From Fennellomyces sp. T-0311 (lineage: Eukaryota; Mucoromycota; Mucoromycetes; Mucorales; Lichtheimiaceae), in assembly GCA_025266875.1 (NCBI GenBank), contig JALLLT010000011.1, forward strand, positions 558,001 to 622,000: a stretch of 64,000 bases of DNA. The letters run 5' to 3'. Positions within the stretch are counted from its first letter, which is position 1. Each line of letters starts with the position of its first letter. A program made the translations under genes and the position numbers. Positions 47,724-59,660 of this stretch are shown piece by piece. A model generated the notes under the pieces. It saw only the letters and a program-made list of their open reading frames with translations. It ran no database searches and was not told the DNA's origin.

Positions 47724-48839
47724 ATGCTGAACGAACGAAGAGCTCATCTTGAAAAACAACTGTTGAAACAAAATGACGATCAAGAAACACGGTACAGGAG
47801 TGCAAAACGAACACGCATTCTCGATGTGATCGAAGCATCGCCGTCCAATCTATCGTTATACAGTCAATCAACTCGTCCACGATCAGTTGCATCAGTAATA
47901 TCAGAAGAACGAAATGCATTTGAACCACCAGAAACCGCAGAAGAGGCTATGTCATTACAGTCTCCATCACTACGATTACGGGAAGGATCGGTACTATCCA
48001 ATGTCGACAGTGTGTTTACGTTGGGAGAAAGCGCGGATGATGAAGGTTTTGCCTTTGCTGGTATGACTGTCGAGAACATAGTGATCTATACGCAGCTGGA
48101 CTTACCACCCAAAAAGAGCCTCGTAATGCCAAGACGCCACGTAAACCACTTCAGTGGGAACCAATGGATGATGATATACGAGTACAAATCGATAAAGTAC
48201 TCAAGCGGACCATGGAGTAAGCGATGTGGCCGTGCGGCTTTGCGTGCGACTGACTACTTGTTTTAAAAGCGCTGTGCTCGACGAGATGGCAGAAGATGGC
48301 ATGGGAGGACGGGAGAAAATCGAGCTACGCGGCCATCTACTGAGATATATTAAAGCGAGCAAGAAGCGTATTTCACGCACACCAATCCCGAGTTATGCCA
48401 AAGCTAGCCTTTTCGACGCCGCGCATTTGCAAAGTCAAGTTGTAAGATTTGTGACCTTGTTCTTTCTCGAGACTGCTGATTGAACTTGCTGCTCTTAGGC
48501 ACAGCTTGAGAAGAGGATGAATTCGATGGTGAACGAGATGGCAAACATACGTGAGCATGAAATCCTGGACGAAGAAGCTTTGGATCACGAACTGCGAGAG
48601 CTGTCTCAGTTACAGGATGATTACAGGGAGAAATTAGCGCAAGAAAAAAAAAAGAAACGGGAGTTGGAGGTAACTTGGCAACAGCGGCGTATATATATAT
48701 ATATATCCAAGCACCACTGACACAAAACATTATTCAGTCGCTGCAGAGTCTAATAAACATCCCAACCGCCCAAGACGATTATGTCATCGCCCTATTACGA
48801 TACCCAAGTTCAAAGTTCTCGCCAAGCTCCACCGAATAA
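47724..48839 (+). CDS. CENP-Q/Okp1/Fta7-like kinetochore protein
   Basis: Exons 47724-48060, 48096-48216, 48270-48441, 48499-48669 and 48738-48839 join in phase to 300 aa. The N-terminal 110 residues are Ser-rich and probably disordered. The rest is helical: QIDKVLKRTMDAVLDEMA, a loop with RISRTPIPSYAKASLFDA, then a long heptad-like coiled coil (LEKRMNSMVNEMANIREHE, LDHELRELSQLQDDYREKL). It ends in a short tail SLQSLINIPTAQDDYVIALL. This order fits CENP-Q of the COMA/CCAN complex: helix, basic-proline linker before FD, long coiled coil, short hydrophobic end. Intron 1 (48061-48095) is only 35 nt and is required to stay in frame. It lies 298 bp upstream of, and in the same direction as, the PacC gene. 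The assignment is from architecture and remembered motifs. Confidence 0.55.
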
Positions 48840-49137
48840 ACTATAGCAGTGTCAGTGGCCGAAGGTAGCACTGAATTTGGTAGTGACATATGCTTCGTTC
48901 CAAATGCCCCAACAAGGTGCATCACACAACATATGTCAATTACAGACAATAAGCCTGAATACGATCACGCAAAAAAAAATATATTACTTGCATCCAATTC
49001 CTCCCTGTGTCTGCCATAGACCCTTTTTCTGCTCATTTGAAATCAATCGCCAGGCAAGCTCTCGTTACTGCAGAATTCATTGCTTTTTATGGACAGCTCC
49101 GCTTACGGTAATCTTTTTTCATTCAACTTTAGCACTT

Positions 49138-51230
49138 ATGCCACGAAGTCGTTACGCCTGCCGATGGGGAGATTGCGAATTGAGTTTCGATAATGCCGAG
49201 GTACTTTACGACCACCTTTGCGACGATCATATTGGTCGTAAAGCGACCAACAACTTGTGTCTGCAATGTCGCTGGAACAATTGTGGCACCAAGGCCGCCA
49301 AGCGAGATCATCTCACGAGCCATTTACGAGTACATCTTCCTCTCAAACGTAAGTTTTGATATATGTGTTGTCGACGCTTTAGCTAACGTTGCTTTGGCAA
49401 CAGCGCATAGATGTCCTGTAAGTTCTGCATAGTAGTAGTTTATCAGCTGCGCCAACAACTATCGGATATAGACTTGCAAGAAACCTTTTAAGCGTCCGCA
49501 GGACCTGAAAAAGCATGAAAGAATCCATACCATCGAACACAAAGGTACAGCTTCTCATCACAGGCACGCTTTGCACTCAGCTTGCTCATTATATTCGAAC
49601 AGCATCGTTACTGAGTAACCAGCCTGGATACAAACCTGTGCGGCGCCGGCGCAATACGCAGCAACAGAAAGCATCCAATGTAACACAAGTGTCAAAGCCC
49701 ACATTGCTTGCACCTGCAAATACCAAACCAGCATACCAGTTTCCTGATCTTCGACAGCGTTCCTTAACGTCAACAGAGAAAGATGAAGATATCGATCCAG
49801 GATACTTTTCCGAAATGTTGGAAGGAAGCAGCCCTAGTTCGTATCGTGGCAGCGCCAATTCGTCGAGTAGTTATCATCCGACAACCGAGACGGACGACGA
49901 CAGTGATAGCACGTACCTTACGCAGCGCAACAACTTTGCGCTCAAAGCCAGCCGAGAGACGGTATCTCCAGAACGAGACATTGTCAATCCTCTGCAAAAC
50001 TTCCTCCACGACGCAATGCAAGCCAAAACATTGTCACCTGATTATGATACCGGTAAAATGGACTATTATTAAACGATGGAAAGACACGTAATAACAATGA
50101 GCTCATATTTAGAAATGATGGAGCGGCTGGATGGGATTTCACACGTCATACAGCGACAGCCTGAAGCATGGACAGCACCAATCAATGATCAGAACGATAT
50201 CAATGCATTGCAAAACTGGCTCGAGCAACTCTCAGCAAACATTCAGACAGATTCGTGCATTTATCCAGAACTCACATCGCCTCAGTCCAGCGGATTGCCT
50301 ACAACCGTGAGCGACAGCACGAATCTCGACGGTGACCTTTATCCCGCCTTTGACATGCTGCGACATCAACCCGAAACTGTGATACCCGACTGGAAGGCCA
50401 TGATGATGACTTACTCCGATAATCCGCTGACGGCTTGTCTTCTCGAGCAAAATAAGAACATCTCCTTTCCACCTTCCATCCACTCTGACCAAACACTATC
50501 CACGACCGATAATGGTCAACACACGATTGCAGCCAACTTTTGGACACCTGGCAAATCGGCCGATGTAGACGTGCAGCCCATCGAAGATGCAGTGCAGTCA
50601 GAGGCGATCGAATTCGACACTGTCGCCATGGTTCAAAGCAAGCCTCAGCCCATTCATATGTTCGAATCGTCAAAGGACGAGGCAGATGTCAACAGCAAGC
50701 AAAAGAAATGGTCCCACAATGAAAAAAGAAACATGATGCATATGCTGAACGTTTTCACTGCCCCTGGCCAAGAGAGCACCACAAAGCAATCAAAATCGGG
50801 CGAGATACCACAGCCTACAACACCTACAGGAGGAGACCACGTCGATTTGAAGCCAAAGGATTCTGAGCCGTCATTGTCTTCTGACGAACAAGAACCAACT
50901 GACCCTATTGCAAAGCTGCTGTTTAGTCGAATCGCAGACGAAACCGCAGAAAGCCGCTTGAAGCCGAAGCAGGCGAAAGATAATGGCTCGCCTTCACCTT
51001 ATGCTGAATTGGTTGATAAACTTCGTGATTTAACGTTCAATGATACACCTGCTGAGGAACGTGCAAGGCGACGACACGCTGCCATCGTAGATCGACTCTG
51101 GGATGCAGTTTTGAAGGCCAAGCAGGCTAACCTGGACAAACAAAAAGCTGGTAGTTTCCGTAAACCCTCCTCCTCTAGGTTACGTGATACCCGCCACACA
51201 GACACAACAGCTCGGCTCGTATCCGTATAA
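49138..51230 (+). CDS. pacC: PacC/Rim101-type pH-responsive transcription factor
   Basis: Zinc-finger factor that mediates the alkaline pH response after proteolytic processing. Exons 49138-49348, 49404-49417 (14 nt), 49472-49544, 49603-50052 and 50113-51230 join to 621 aa. Three C2H2 fingers occupy about residues 8-95: a Trp-containing finger starting at C8 (CRWGDC), a second ([19 protein letters not shown]) and a third ([21 protein letters not shown]), then a basic patch PVRRRR. The finger order and the linker [12 protein letters not shown] are diagnostic. A YPEL motif at 300-303 matches the YPX(L/I) site bound by PalA/Rim20. The C-terminal half is long and Ser/Glu-rich, as expected for the processed part. 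The ATG at 49138 begins the finger block almost at once, with no upstream extension. Confidence 0.93.
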
Positions 51231-51383
51231 ACCACCTTTACATTCCCCCCTCACTTGTCTTTTTTCATCAATAAATAGTAGTAGCAAAGATCAATGATAT
51301 GTACATTACTGGTGTGTTGTTAGCTGGAAGAAAACGTTGTATGATGTAAAAAAGTGGTATCTACATTTTTTTTTGCTCCTGCT

Positions 51384-53708
51384 CTATTGCCACTCCAAGG
51401 CTTGCCTAATTTGACGTTCGAGGTACTCTTCGTTGAAAAGACACAACGACCTTTCTTTCCGAGTTAAAGTAGCCATAAGCCTATCGACTATCATATTAAT
51501 TTTGGCCTCGTCGCCTTGAGGGAGTTTTTGCTGCACCGCTTCCAGTAGTCGCTGATGTCCTCCATCTGGCGGACTACTTGTCCGTGTAATTGCTTCTGCC
51601 CTTTTAGATGCGCTTTCGGATGTCCCACTTCCCAATGATTCTTCATCCTCGTCCTGTCCTGTCAATTCATCTTTGTTTTCCTCCAGATATTCCGTTTTCT
51701 TGGTGTCCACTAGCTGCTGTTGCTGTCTTGCTGTGTATGGTGGACGTGGCTGTTGCTGAATTTGATGCATCATTTGTGGCGAATAGTATTCGTGCATGAC
51801 TGGTTGCTGTTGAGCGTAGTAGTAAAAGTATGGGCTGTTGCCGCTACGTGGCGAATGAGGAATCATGTACGGTGAATGTGGGAATATGGGAGAGTTCTGA
51901 TGGTGATAGTTATGATGCATAGTAAATGGAGAGACGGGCTGGGATGTTTGGGTAGGTGAAGGGCTGTATGGAGGGTAAAACATGGATGACTGCGGCATGA
52001 TGAGTGGAGGAGGTGGAGGAGCATGCCCAACAAGACCACCACTCGTCTCTGTCTCAGGAATGCTAGTGTCATTGATTGGTAATACATGTTCAAATGAAAA
52101 ATGTCCAGCAAGTGGTGATTGCAAGAGCTTGATCACCTGCTGTTGATGATCTCGTTCCGGTCTCGGTACTCGTGGTTCGTGGAAACGGACGCTCATCAGT
52201 TCGCCTGTGCTAGGCTTATCACTATCTGCTGAACTATCGTATCCGTTCATTTCCAATAGCGCGGCTGCTGCTTCGGTGGGATGACTGTAACTGACAAAGC
52301 CAAATCCTCGCGAAGTGCCGGTTGCAGGATCCTCCATGACACGTGCACTGATGATGCGTCCGAAACGTTCGAAGAGATTGTAGAGCTCGGCACTTTTGAG
52401 CGATCGATCAATGTGTTTAATATATATGTTGCATAGATCCATGGCTGGTTTGAGTTCGAGCCGCTGATACTGTCCACTTGATGCTAGTTCCGGTTCTTGC
52501 TGTTGCTGCGGTTGTTGTGCACGTTGATAGGTCATATTGTTGCTGCTGCTACCAGAAGAGGTCTCATGTGGTGGTCGCACATATGTTGTGCTGACTTTTA
52601 TCTGACAAAAGATGGGCAAATGATGGTATTACCTTAGACCAAAGTTTCCGCACTGAATACATGGGATATTTACCTTATAAGATGATGGTCTTTTTCCGTA
52701 ATCTGCCGACCTTTCAGACGGCTTCAATGTTCCCTTCACGGTGATTGACCTTCATAAATATGACGCTGTCATTATTTCATCTGTTTCAAGATAGTGAAAT
52801 AATGATGTCTATACTTACAAAATGCAAGTATCTAAAACTTTTGTGCCGTTCTGTACCAAACTTGTCAGTATATATATTTTTTCTATACTTAGCAGATCTT
52901 CTTTTATACCAGTCCCGCCAGTGCTCGGTCTGAGTCCTCTTTTGATGCGTATTGAAGGACAACTGTTGGATCGTGAGACTCGGGGCATTCGCCCGTTGTT
53001 GGTGCGTTACTACACTGGTGTATTGCACAACGATGACGGCGCTGACATTTCATCATAGTGCCGAAATGTCTAAAGGCGTCGAATGTTTCTGGAAACCAAT
53101 GTTGTATCGCTGCCGGTATTCCGCTGACAACGAGCAATGCTGGTAGTTCAAGTAGATCATCGATGTTGTAGTACAAGAATTCCATTCGTACTCTACTCTT
53201 TCGTGACGACTTTGCGATAATATAAGTATCATTGAATAGCGCATAAGCACGTTCAGCTGACAGCAAGAAGAATTTAGATAAATAAGGCACATGAACTGTA
53301 TCAGCTGCAATGAATATGATACCTTGTGCTTCGCTACGAAATTGGATGTGGCCGGCTATGATACGTCGAACGCCCTTGTAGAAATGTTCAGTGGGACCGG
53401 CTGATTGGCTACGGTCATTTGACGCGATTGCGCCAGTGTATGCCTCTATTCTTTTATTGAAAGGATAGAGTTAGACGATGCAGTCTTGATGAGAAAAAAA
53501 CTATATGCATCATTTCAGTGTATTAGGGACGCGTTCCCGTGCTCTCATACACGGAACATGAAACTTTAACTTACTGAAGAGGTTGAAAACTGGAAAAAAT
53601 TTCGTCAAGTTCTGCTCTGTAACCAAGAAGGAAGTTGGAGTCGTCATCGTCCGTTTGTGGAGCAAGAACAAAAAGCTTTTCGTGATTCTCGTTGAAAAAC
53701 CGCGCCAT
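51384..53708 (-). CDS. Multi-RRM RNA-binding protein with C-terminal MLLE-like domain
   Basis: Exons in coding order: 53575-53708, 52910-53450, 52819-52850, 52674-52749, 51384-52601; 666 aa. The first exon was found by phase: KLFVLAPQTD opens a divergent RRM-like unit spanning exons 1-2. A second RRM-like unit runs from LLVVSGIP through the short exon 3 (VVLQYASKEDSDRALAGLNGTKV). A canonical third RRM starts near residue 318 (CNIYIKHID as RNP2, SRGFGFVSY as RNP1). A long Pro/Gln/His/Tyr-rich linker follows. The last 55 residues (from LLEAVQQKLPQGDEAKINMI) look like an MLLE/PABC domain, which binds PAM2 peptides. Three RRMs plus MLLE is the layout of Rrm4-type mRNA transport proteins; poly(A)-binding proteins have four RRMs. 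Rrm4 orthology is inference. Confidence 0.8.
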
Positions 53709-55531
53709 TTTTTGAAAAAAAAAAGTTGCAAAAGGGTCTTGCTGAAAATAAGGGATGCTTTATGCTGGATTTTGTGTGTGATGTTACTTTACAGTCAATT
53801 GATGCATTAGCGAAGGTCTCGGCTAAATAGGTTGTTGTTTGTACCTGCAGTAAGGCTAATGTATTGCCCAACTGATGACTTCGGGAAAATTCCGTGGCCG
53901 TTCGGTACTGTGCTGCTGGGATCCTTTTTGTGTTGCTTTGCTTCTTTATTTTGCGTGGTTGAAGTTATCGAAATCCGAAAGTTGAATATGGGATGGCTCA
54001 GCTATAGCAGGAGAAGAAGAAGAAAAAGCAGAAAGAGAGGGGGTGAATGCTGTAAAGAAAAGATCACCAGCACAGTTTTTTTGGGTCTTTGAACAGAGAA
54101 CATTATCCAGTTTCGGTATGTCGTTCAATTCTTACTTCGCGTGTCACAAGAGCTGTTTTTATGGAAAAAATGATATTGCTCCCATGAGAGCCACTTCCAT
54201 TCTGTCTCGCTCTTGTTCCGGGAGCTGCTTCGGACGAATCGCCACACAGAAAAATAGAACTAAACTTCGCATTGGAGATTTCAAAAGATAACCCAGTTTT
54301 TTTTCCCGAGGAAAGAATTTGACCGGTACCAGCAGTATACTAGGATCAGGCTACTTTTGGTGAGCGAAAACGTACATGCCTCTCCTTTTTCTTGGTTTGG
54401 GGCGGGCTTGTTACGGTCGCGTATCACAATCATCGAGAGAAAAAAAGGCTCCATGGTGGCTTGCTTTTTTTTACTATATTCTTTGGAAAAGGACAAAATA
54501 ACGATGAAGTGTCCTGGTCTCATTTTCTCGTATGCAACTGTGACACGGTGCACATTCCGCACTCCCTCGCCAGAATATCACGAGGAAAATAAGAAGGTTT
54601 CTTATTATTATTGGTTCAGTAATTGCCTGCGTGAAATACTTTGCGCGGTTTTCGTGTTGTTTTCAAAAATAAGGGGTTGATTCTGGGGACTGTATTTTTT
54701 ATGTGGTATTAAGCTGATATAGCCTTGCAAAATAACATTTGATCTGCTGACCTATACATGTGTCAAGAGAAGAAGAAAACACTGTGAGTGACTTGATGTA
54801 TGAAAGCACTTTTTGGCACTGCTTCGGAAAACTATCATTGGGCAACGACGGCTGTATAATCAACAGCCATATCTCAACTTTTACGCGGTTCAGCCTATTC
54901 CTTTTATTGTTATAAGGGAACCAAAGTGGAGGTATTTCTTTGACCATCGATGCGTGTGTCGGGCCGACTCTTCTGTACTACATGGCATTCCAGCATGTTT
55001 TCCGAACGGAACAGCCATCTTTTCTTCCACTGAGCCAAGTACAACTCACCAAATAGCCAGGAGACACCTCACTACACTATGGTAGCTGTCAAATATCGGA
55101 GCATTGGCCGACCCTTTGGACGGATTTCTGTCTAAAAAAAGTATGATGCAATGGCCAGACAAACAAAGGGCAAACAATGAATGAAAGATATCCAGCTACT
55201 CATCCTGTTCCTGTTGTATCTAGGTAACAGTATATGGTTGCTACGCGAGGCTAAGCCGATGCAGCGTAAGGCTCAGCAAGCGTCATCAACGCCGCCGTCG
55301 ATGCAGATCACCGGTATCAGAGCATAGGGAAGAGCTGTCGAGAGCAACGTTTGACTGAGGATGATTGGTAAAAGCATCTGTGGTTTAGGCAATTGATGAT
55401 AAAGCAGTTACAAATAATCGCATGAAGACGGAATAGGGATATTATGCAAAATGTGAAACTGCACGAGATAACCGCTGGGTTTGACTCTTTCTCTCTCTCT
55501 TTCCCGCCAACCTTCCTTTTCCTTTTACGCC
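53709..55531. other. Divergent intergenic region between the RRM/MLLE gene and app1
   Basis: 1.8 kb between divergent start codons, so it holds both promoters. It has several A/T homopolymer runs and, just before 55532, a CTCTCTCT-type pyrimidine tract at about 55488-55505. Short frames on both strands lack recognisable features. Confidence 0.5.
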
Positions 55532-57603
55532 ATGAATGCCAATCGAGAGCAATCGCATTTAATAGCTACAGCAGAACGTCCATTGACAGTATCACCGTTC
55601 AGCAATGCAAACGGAATGCGTAGAGTGCCGGGGAGTCGAAGAGAACGACTGCGATCTTTTGCCCGCGCGACTAGTCAAGTCATCAAGCAAGAGATCAACA
55701 AGTACTACTACGCAGACGACACACAATCCAGCGACCCCGCAAGCAGAGGGATTCAGTCATCAGCTACCGAGACCATGAACCGGCCAGGAATTCCGAGACA
55801 GCGTACACAGTCAATGAACGACTTGACGCAGAGCAGTCCTGTGGAAGCTGTGCAGCCTTATTGTATGCTGTTTCCGACATACGCTTGCCAAGTCAAGGAC
55901 GAACACCAGGAGCTGAAGTGGAAAATAAGATTAGCTGGCTGGACTTATGCAAAGCCTGGATCGAGTCGAATTGAGCGATGGATATTAGGTGGCGTATATT
56001 GTTTCCAAACAGAAGCCATTGTTTGCTAATGTTTAGTCCGTTGTAGCTGCTGGACGGACATACGGAGGATTATCCGCAAATTCGGCTGAGGATGTTCACT
56101 TTGCCAGACTGTTGAACCAGTTTCGCTGCCAAACAATGCGAGGCATAGATGTTCATCTTTATGTTGCAGGACTTATCCCTGCTGAGCTCGCACTGGCATC
56201 CAGCCGTTCTACCGACGATGACGACGACAAAAAGCATCATCCCCTGGGTATCCATCACCTTCGAGATCTGGCCCACGACGCTATCAAGACAACGCTGGTC
56301 AACTCGGGTCCCACGGGACGATTTGAGAATCTGCTGATGCTTGATCCATCACAGACACTCCAGCACATTGGTCGCAAGATGCTCCGTTTAAAGGCTTCAT
56401 TTGAGAACGGATTAGGTATGCAAAACCGGAAGTGAATTGTTTTTCCGTTTCCATTTTTGACTTTAGTTCTCTCCAAGATTCGCCGCATGATGGTTTTGTT
56501 GATCTCATCGAACCCGCAGGCATATCTGTAATCTCGGTAAGTTTTATGCGCGATAGACAGCATAATGCAGCGTTGCTAAGCAACGTGCTAGGATATTGAT
56601 GACACCATCAAAATCACTGGAGTGCTCGACGGAAAAGACACGATCCTTCAAAACACATTTTTCCGCAAGGCAGATGAAGTTCCCGGAATGTCTGAAGTGT
56701 ACCGAAACTGGTCAAACCAGGGCGCGCACGTGCATTACGTTTCCAATTCGCCCTGGCAAGTTTATCCTGCGTTAAGTGAGTTCATCCGAGACCGACACTT
56801 TCCGGCTGGAAGCATGCATCTCCGCGCCATAAGCACAGGTGATCTTATAAGGAGAAAGCCAGGACAGCACAAACTCGACACCATACCCCAAATTCTCCAG
56901 GTACTTTTTCTTTTTCTATCACTTTCACTTGGCTGTTCTCAAGTCAACTTTTCGTAACAGGATTTTCCTAACCGAAAATTCATTCTCGTGGGCGATTCGG
57001 GTGAGCGGGACCCTGAAATGTAACAACCTTCCTCGCTATTTTCGGCATATCAAGATCACTGACCTTCCCACACAAAAACAGATACCAACATTTATACAAG
57101 CAATATCCAAATCAAATCATCAAGATTTTTATACACGATGTGACCAGCGAACGTGCAAGGCACGCAGATCAGCGCGAGAGTGAGCGCTCTGACTCATATT
57201 ACAATAACCTTCGGAAATTCCTTGCACGTGATCAACAGAATGGTGGCAACGCGAATGGCAGCAACCCTTTGTTGCCACGACGCTCAGGAACAACCACAAG
57301 TACCATGTTTGATGCCCTTGGTGAGACCGAGATACCAGACGATGAGAAGGTGATGATGGATCCGGCGGTACCATTAAAAACAAAGCTGGATATGTTCAAT
57401 GAGAGAATGGATAATCTATCCGCAGAGTTACCCGAAGGCGTGATGTCCGTATTTACCCTTGCTTCGCAGCTTCGTACTGTAAGTATATTAACAAGCGGTT
57501 GATTGTAATAGGGCTAATGTCAGTCTATCAGGATCCTATTATTGCCCGAGCCTTTTGGGAAGTGGCAAGGAAATCTAAAGCCAATGGCACCGTATCATCA
57601 TAG
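55532..57603 (+). CDS. app1: App1-type phosphatidate phosphatase (actin patch protein)
   Basis: Mg-dependent lipid phosphatase that turns phosphatidate into diacylglycerol at endocytic actin patches. Exons 55532-55988, 56047-56415, 56478-56536, 56592-56900, 56961-57019, 57082-57478 and 57532-57603 join to 573 aa (yeast App1 is 587 aa). Conserved blocks: RLAGWTYAKPGSSRIER, the HAD-like catalytic motif DIDDT (296-300), VHYVSNSPWQVYP, LVGDSGERDPEIY, and KIFIHDVTSERA. The catalytic domain spans roughly 125-450; the flanks are Ser/Asn-rich. The acceptor at 56477 was chosen over one a few bases upstream because only it keeps DSPHDGF in frame. Confidence 0.93.
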
Positions 57604-58059
57604 ATTATGTTTATCCCTTTTATGTACTCCGTTTTGCTCTTTATACTAATCATTACTTTTACTGGAAACTATTTTAATTGTGGGACAAGTTGAGACTTTT
57701 TGTGATGAATCAGCTGGCCCACTCATCTACGAAACGGGCTCATGCATTATATTTGTCAGTGCCAATGATCAAGTTTGTCTTCCAGAAGCGAAAGTATCAA
57801 GCTACTGAATAAACAGCGCAGTGCGATAAATGCGAAACTTCTGCCATGTACTGTTCTTGTTTCTTACAAACATACGACCTATAATTATAATCGCTGTTGC
57901 TTTTTGTAGCTGGTACCTATATATAGCACGGATACGAAGCAGTATACTTTTCGTGCGTACGTATCTAGCCGTGTTGCTTATACTATACATACCTAAGAAT
58001 TCTTATTTGCCGATTCTCAGTATGTATTAACTAAGAATTCACATTTTAATTGACTTTTA
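57604..58059. other. Intergenic region downstream of app1
   Basis: AT-rich 3' flank. No gene or repeat is seen. Confidence 0.45.
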
Positions 58060-59660
58060 GAAATGACACCTTTTTATCCAAACAGTACTGTGTTTTTCTA
58101 TCTATTTTACGATAAGGCTCCATAACAATCTTCTCAAGAGTACACGTCACGTTGTTTAGGCAACCGGGAAGTCCACAGATCGTCAAGTTTTTTCAGCCAA
58201 CAAGGTGTATTTCCTGTAACCTTTCAACTTTTGCGAACTTAATTACCACAGTATCAATGACTTCCATAGACTTTGCAGTAGCATCAACCTCAGTTGCAGA
58301 CACCCCTCTTACAATATGTGCATAAGTATAGTATTGTCTTTTGTTGACAATATTGCCGAGAGGTTGTTTAATCAATTTTTGTTAGTGACGTTATGCTTGC
58401 AAGTGTAAAGAATACCTTGTCCGAAATCTCGCAATCTCGTAGATAATAACTAGTTTGTATTAAGTACCCTTGGTGTTCGACAAGATGGTCAAAAGGTTCA
58501 AATTGCATAGGTGACTATTCATATCCAGACATCCGAAATACTGATATTGAAGAGCGTTAGCGCAAAAGTTGAACGACCATGGGATATTGTTGTATTATTA
58601 TTTGTATTGTAGAGAATGAGCCATCACGTTCAACGGACAGGTAAAGTTTAGCCAAGCAGTTAAATCTAAACTGTAGCTGCCAATGAATGTGGGTCTCAAT
58701 GCCGGGCAACCCAAGTCCTACTTTTTCGATTGTGGCCTTGCAATTGATGAGGATAGCCACGAATTCTCGTGTGGCGGTGTGGTTGCTCGTAATATAGCTC
58801 AAGCTCAAGAACTGTAGGCATACTTGTCCCGATTGTTGTAAAGACCATATGCACTGCGGTAAATTGGGTCATTAAAAGGAGAGCGAAAATCTAGAGTTGT
58901 GAACAGTAGCTGTCGATCAGGGTGATAAGCTTTGGTTCGATGTTGTTTAAAGTATTTATTCGAGCCTTGAGCAGTGTGGAATTAAACCTTCAAGTGGTCG
59001 CTCGTTTTTAGATTGAAAATAATATAGTTCTTCCAGTTGATACACATTAGAAGTTTGAGGTTCCAAAGGCTGATATGTTACATCGTTACCAGAAGTTCCA
59101 TCCAAAAGATGTACCAAGTTCAGACACGTTGTCATGGTTGTCCTCAATTCCTTCACTATATACTCCTTCACTATATACCCCTTCCCCCATATGTTATAAA
59201 GCTTCATCGTAAGCCTCCTCAAGTTATTTTGAAAAAAGTTATCAGGGGTATTTACTGCGTCATTGATCGATTAGCCGTTGACAGTCCTATGTGTATGTGC
59301 AATATATAGCTTACTCATTGCTTTTACCTACTTATTTTTAAGCTCTCGACCGATGGAAACTTGTCCTGTTTCACCATATCTTCCAAAACCTTCGTATGGT
59401 CATCTCTGCTAGTTACTCTGAGGTCCTACACATGGTGAGTGATGGATGCAGCAAACGAATCGTTGGACCAGCGAAAATTCAATGCTAACCGATTTCCACA
59501 GTGCTCCATTACGCTTTACATTTATTCATCAAGCAATCTCTCTAGCGTTTTAAAGCACGGAGAAGGTCGACATGCCGTGGTACTGCTGCTAATAAATACT
59601 TGGATGAGGATGCTCTTCATGATTTCAACAGGCGGTTCTGTAACAAAATCCACTTTCTAA
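58060..59660 (-). pseudogene. Decayed F-box/LRR protein gene
   Basis: Minus-strand fragments read as an F-box start (PPVEIMKSILIQV near 59640), an F-box end (ALWKSVSIEF near 59500) and a series of leucine-rich stretches: VLEDMVKQDKFPSVESLKI (about 59390-59340), NNLRRLTMKLYNIWG (about 59230), LSLSYITSNHTATREF (about 58805), LRDCEISDKVFFTLASITSL (about 58440) and VERLQEIHLVG (about 58220). They run in one direction and in the right order but are split by in-frame stops and frame changes. One join (donor 59330 region to an acceptor at about 59250) still looks like a real intron. I infer a degenerate member of the F-box/LRR family common in Mucoromycota-type genomes. A tandem 15-nt duplication encodes IVKEY twice at about 59148-59178. 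Confidence 0.5.
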
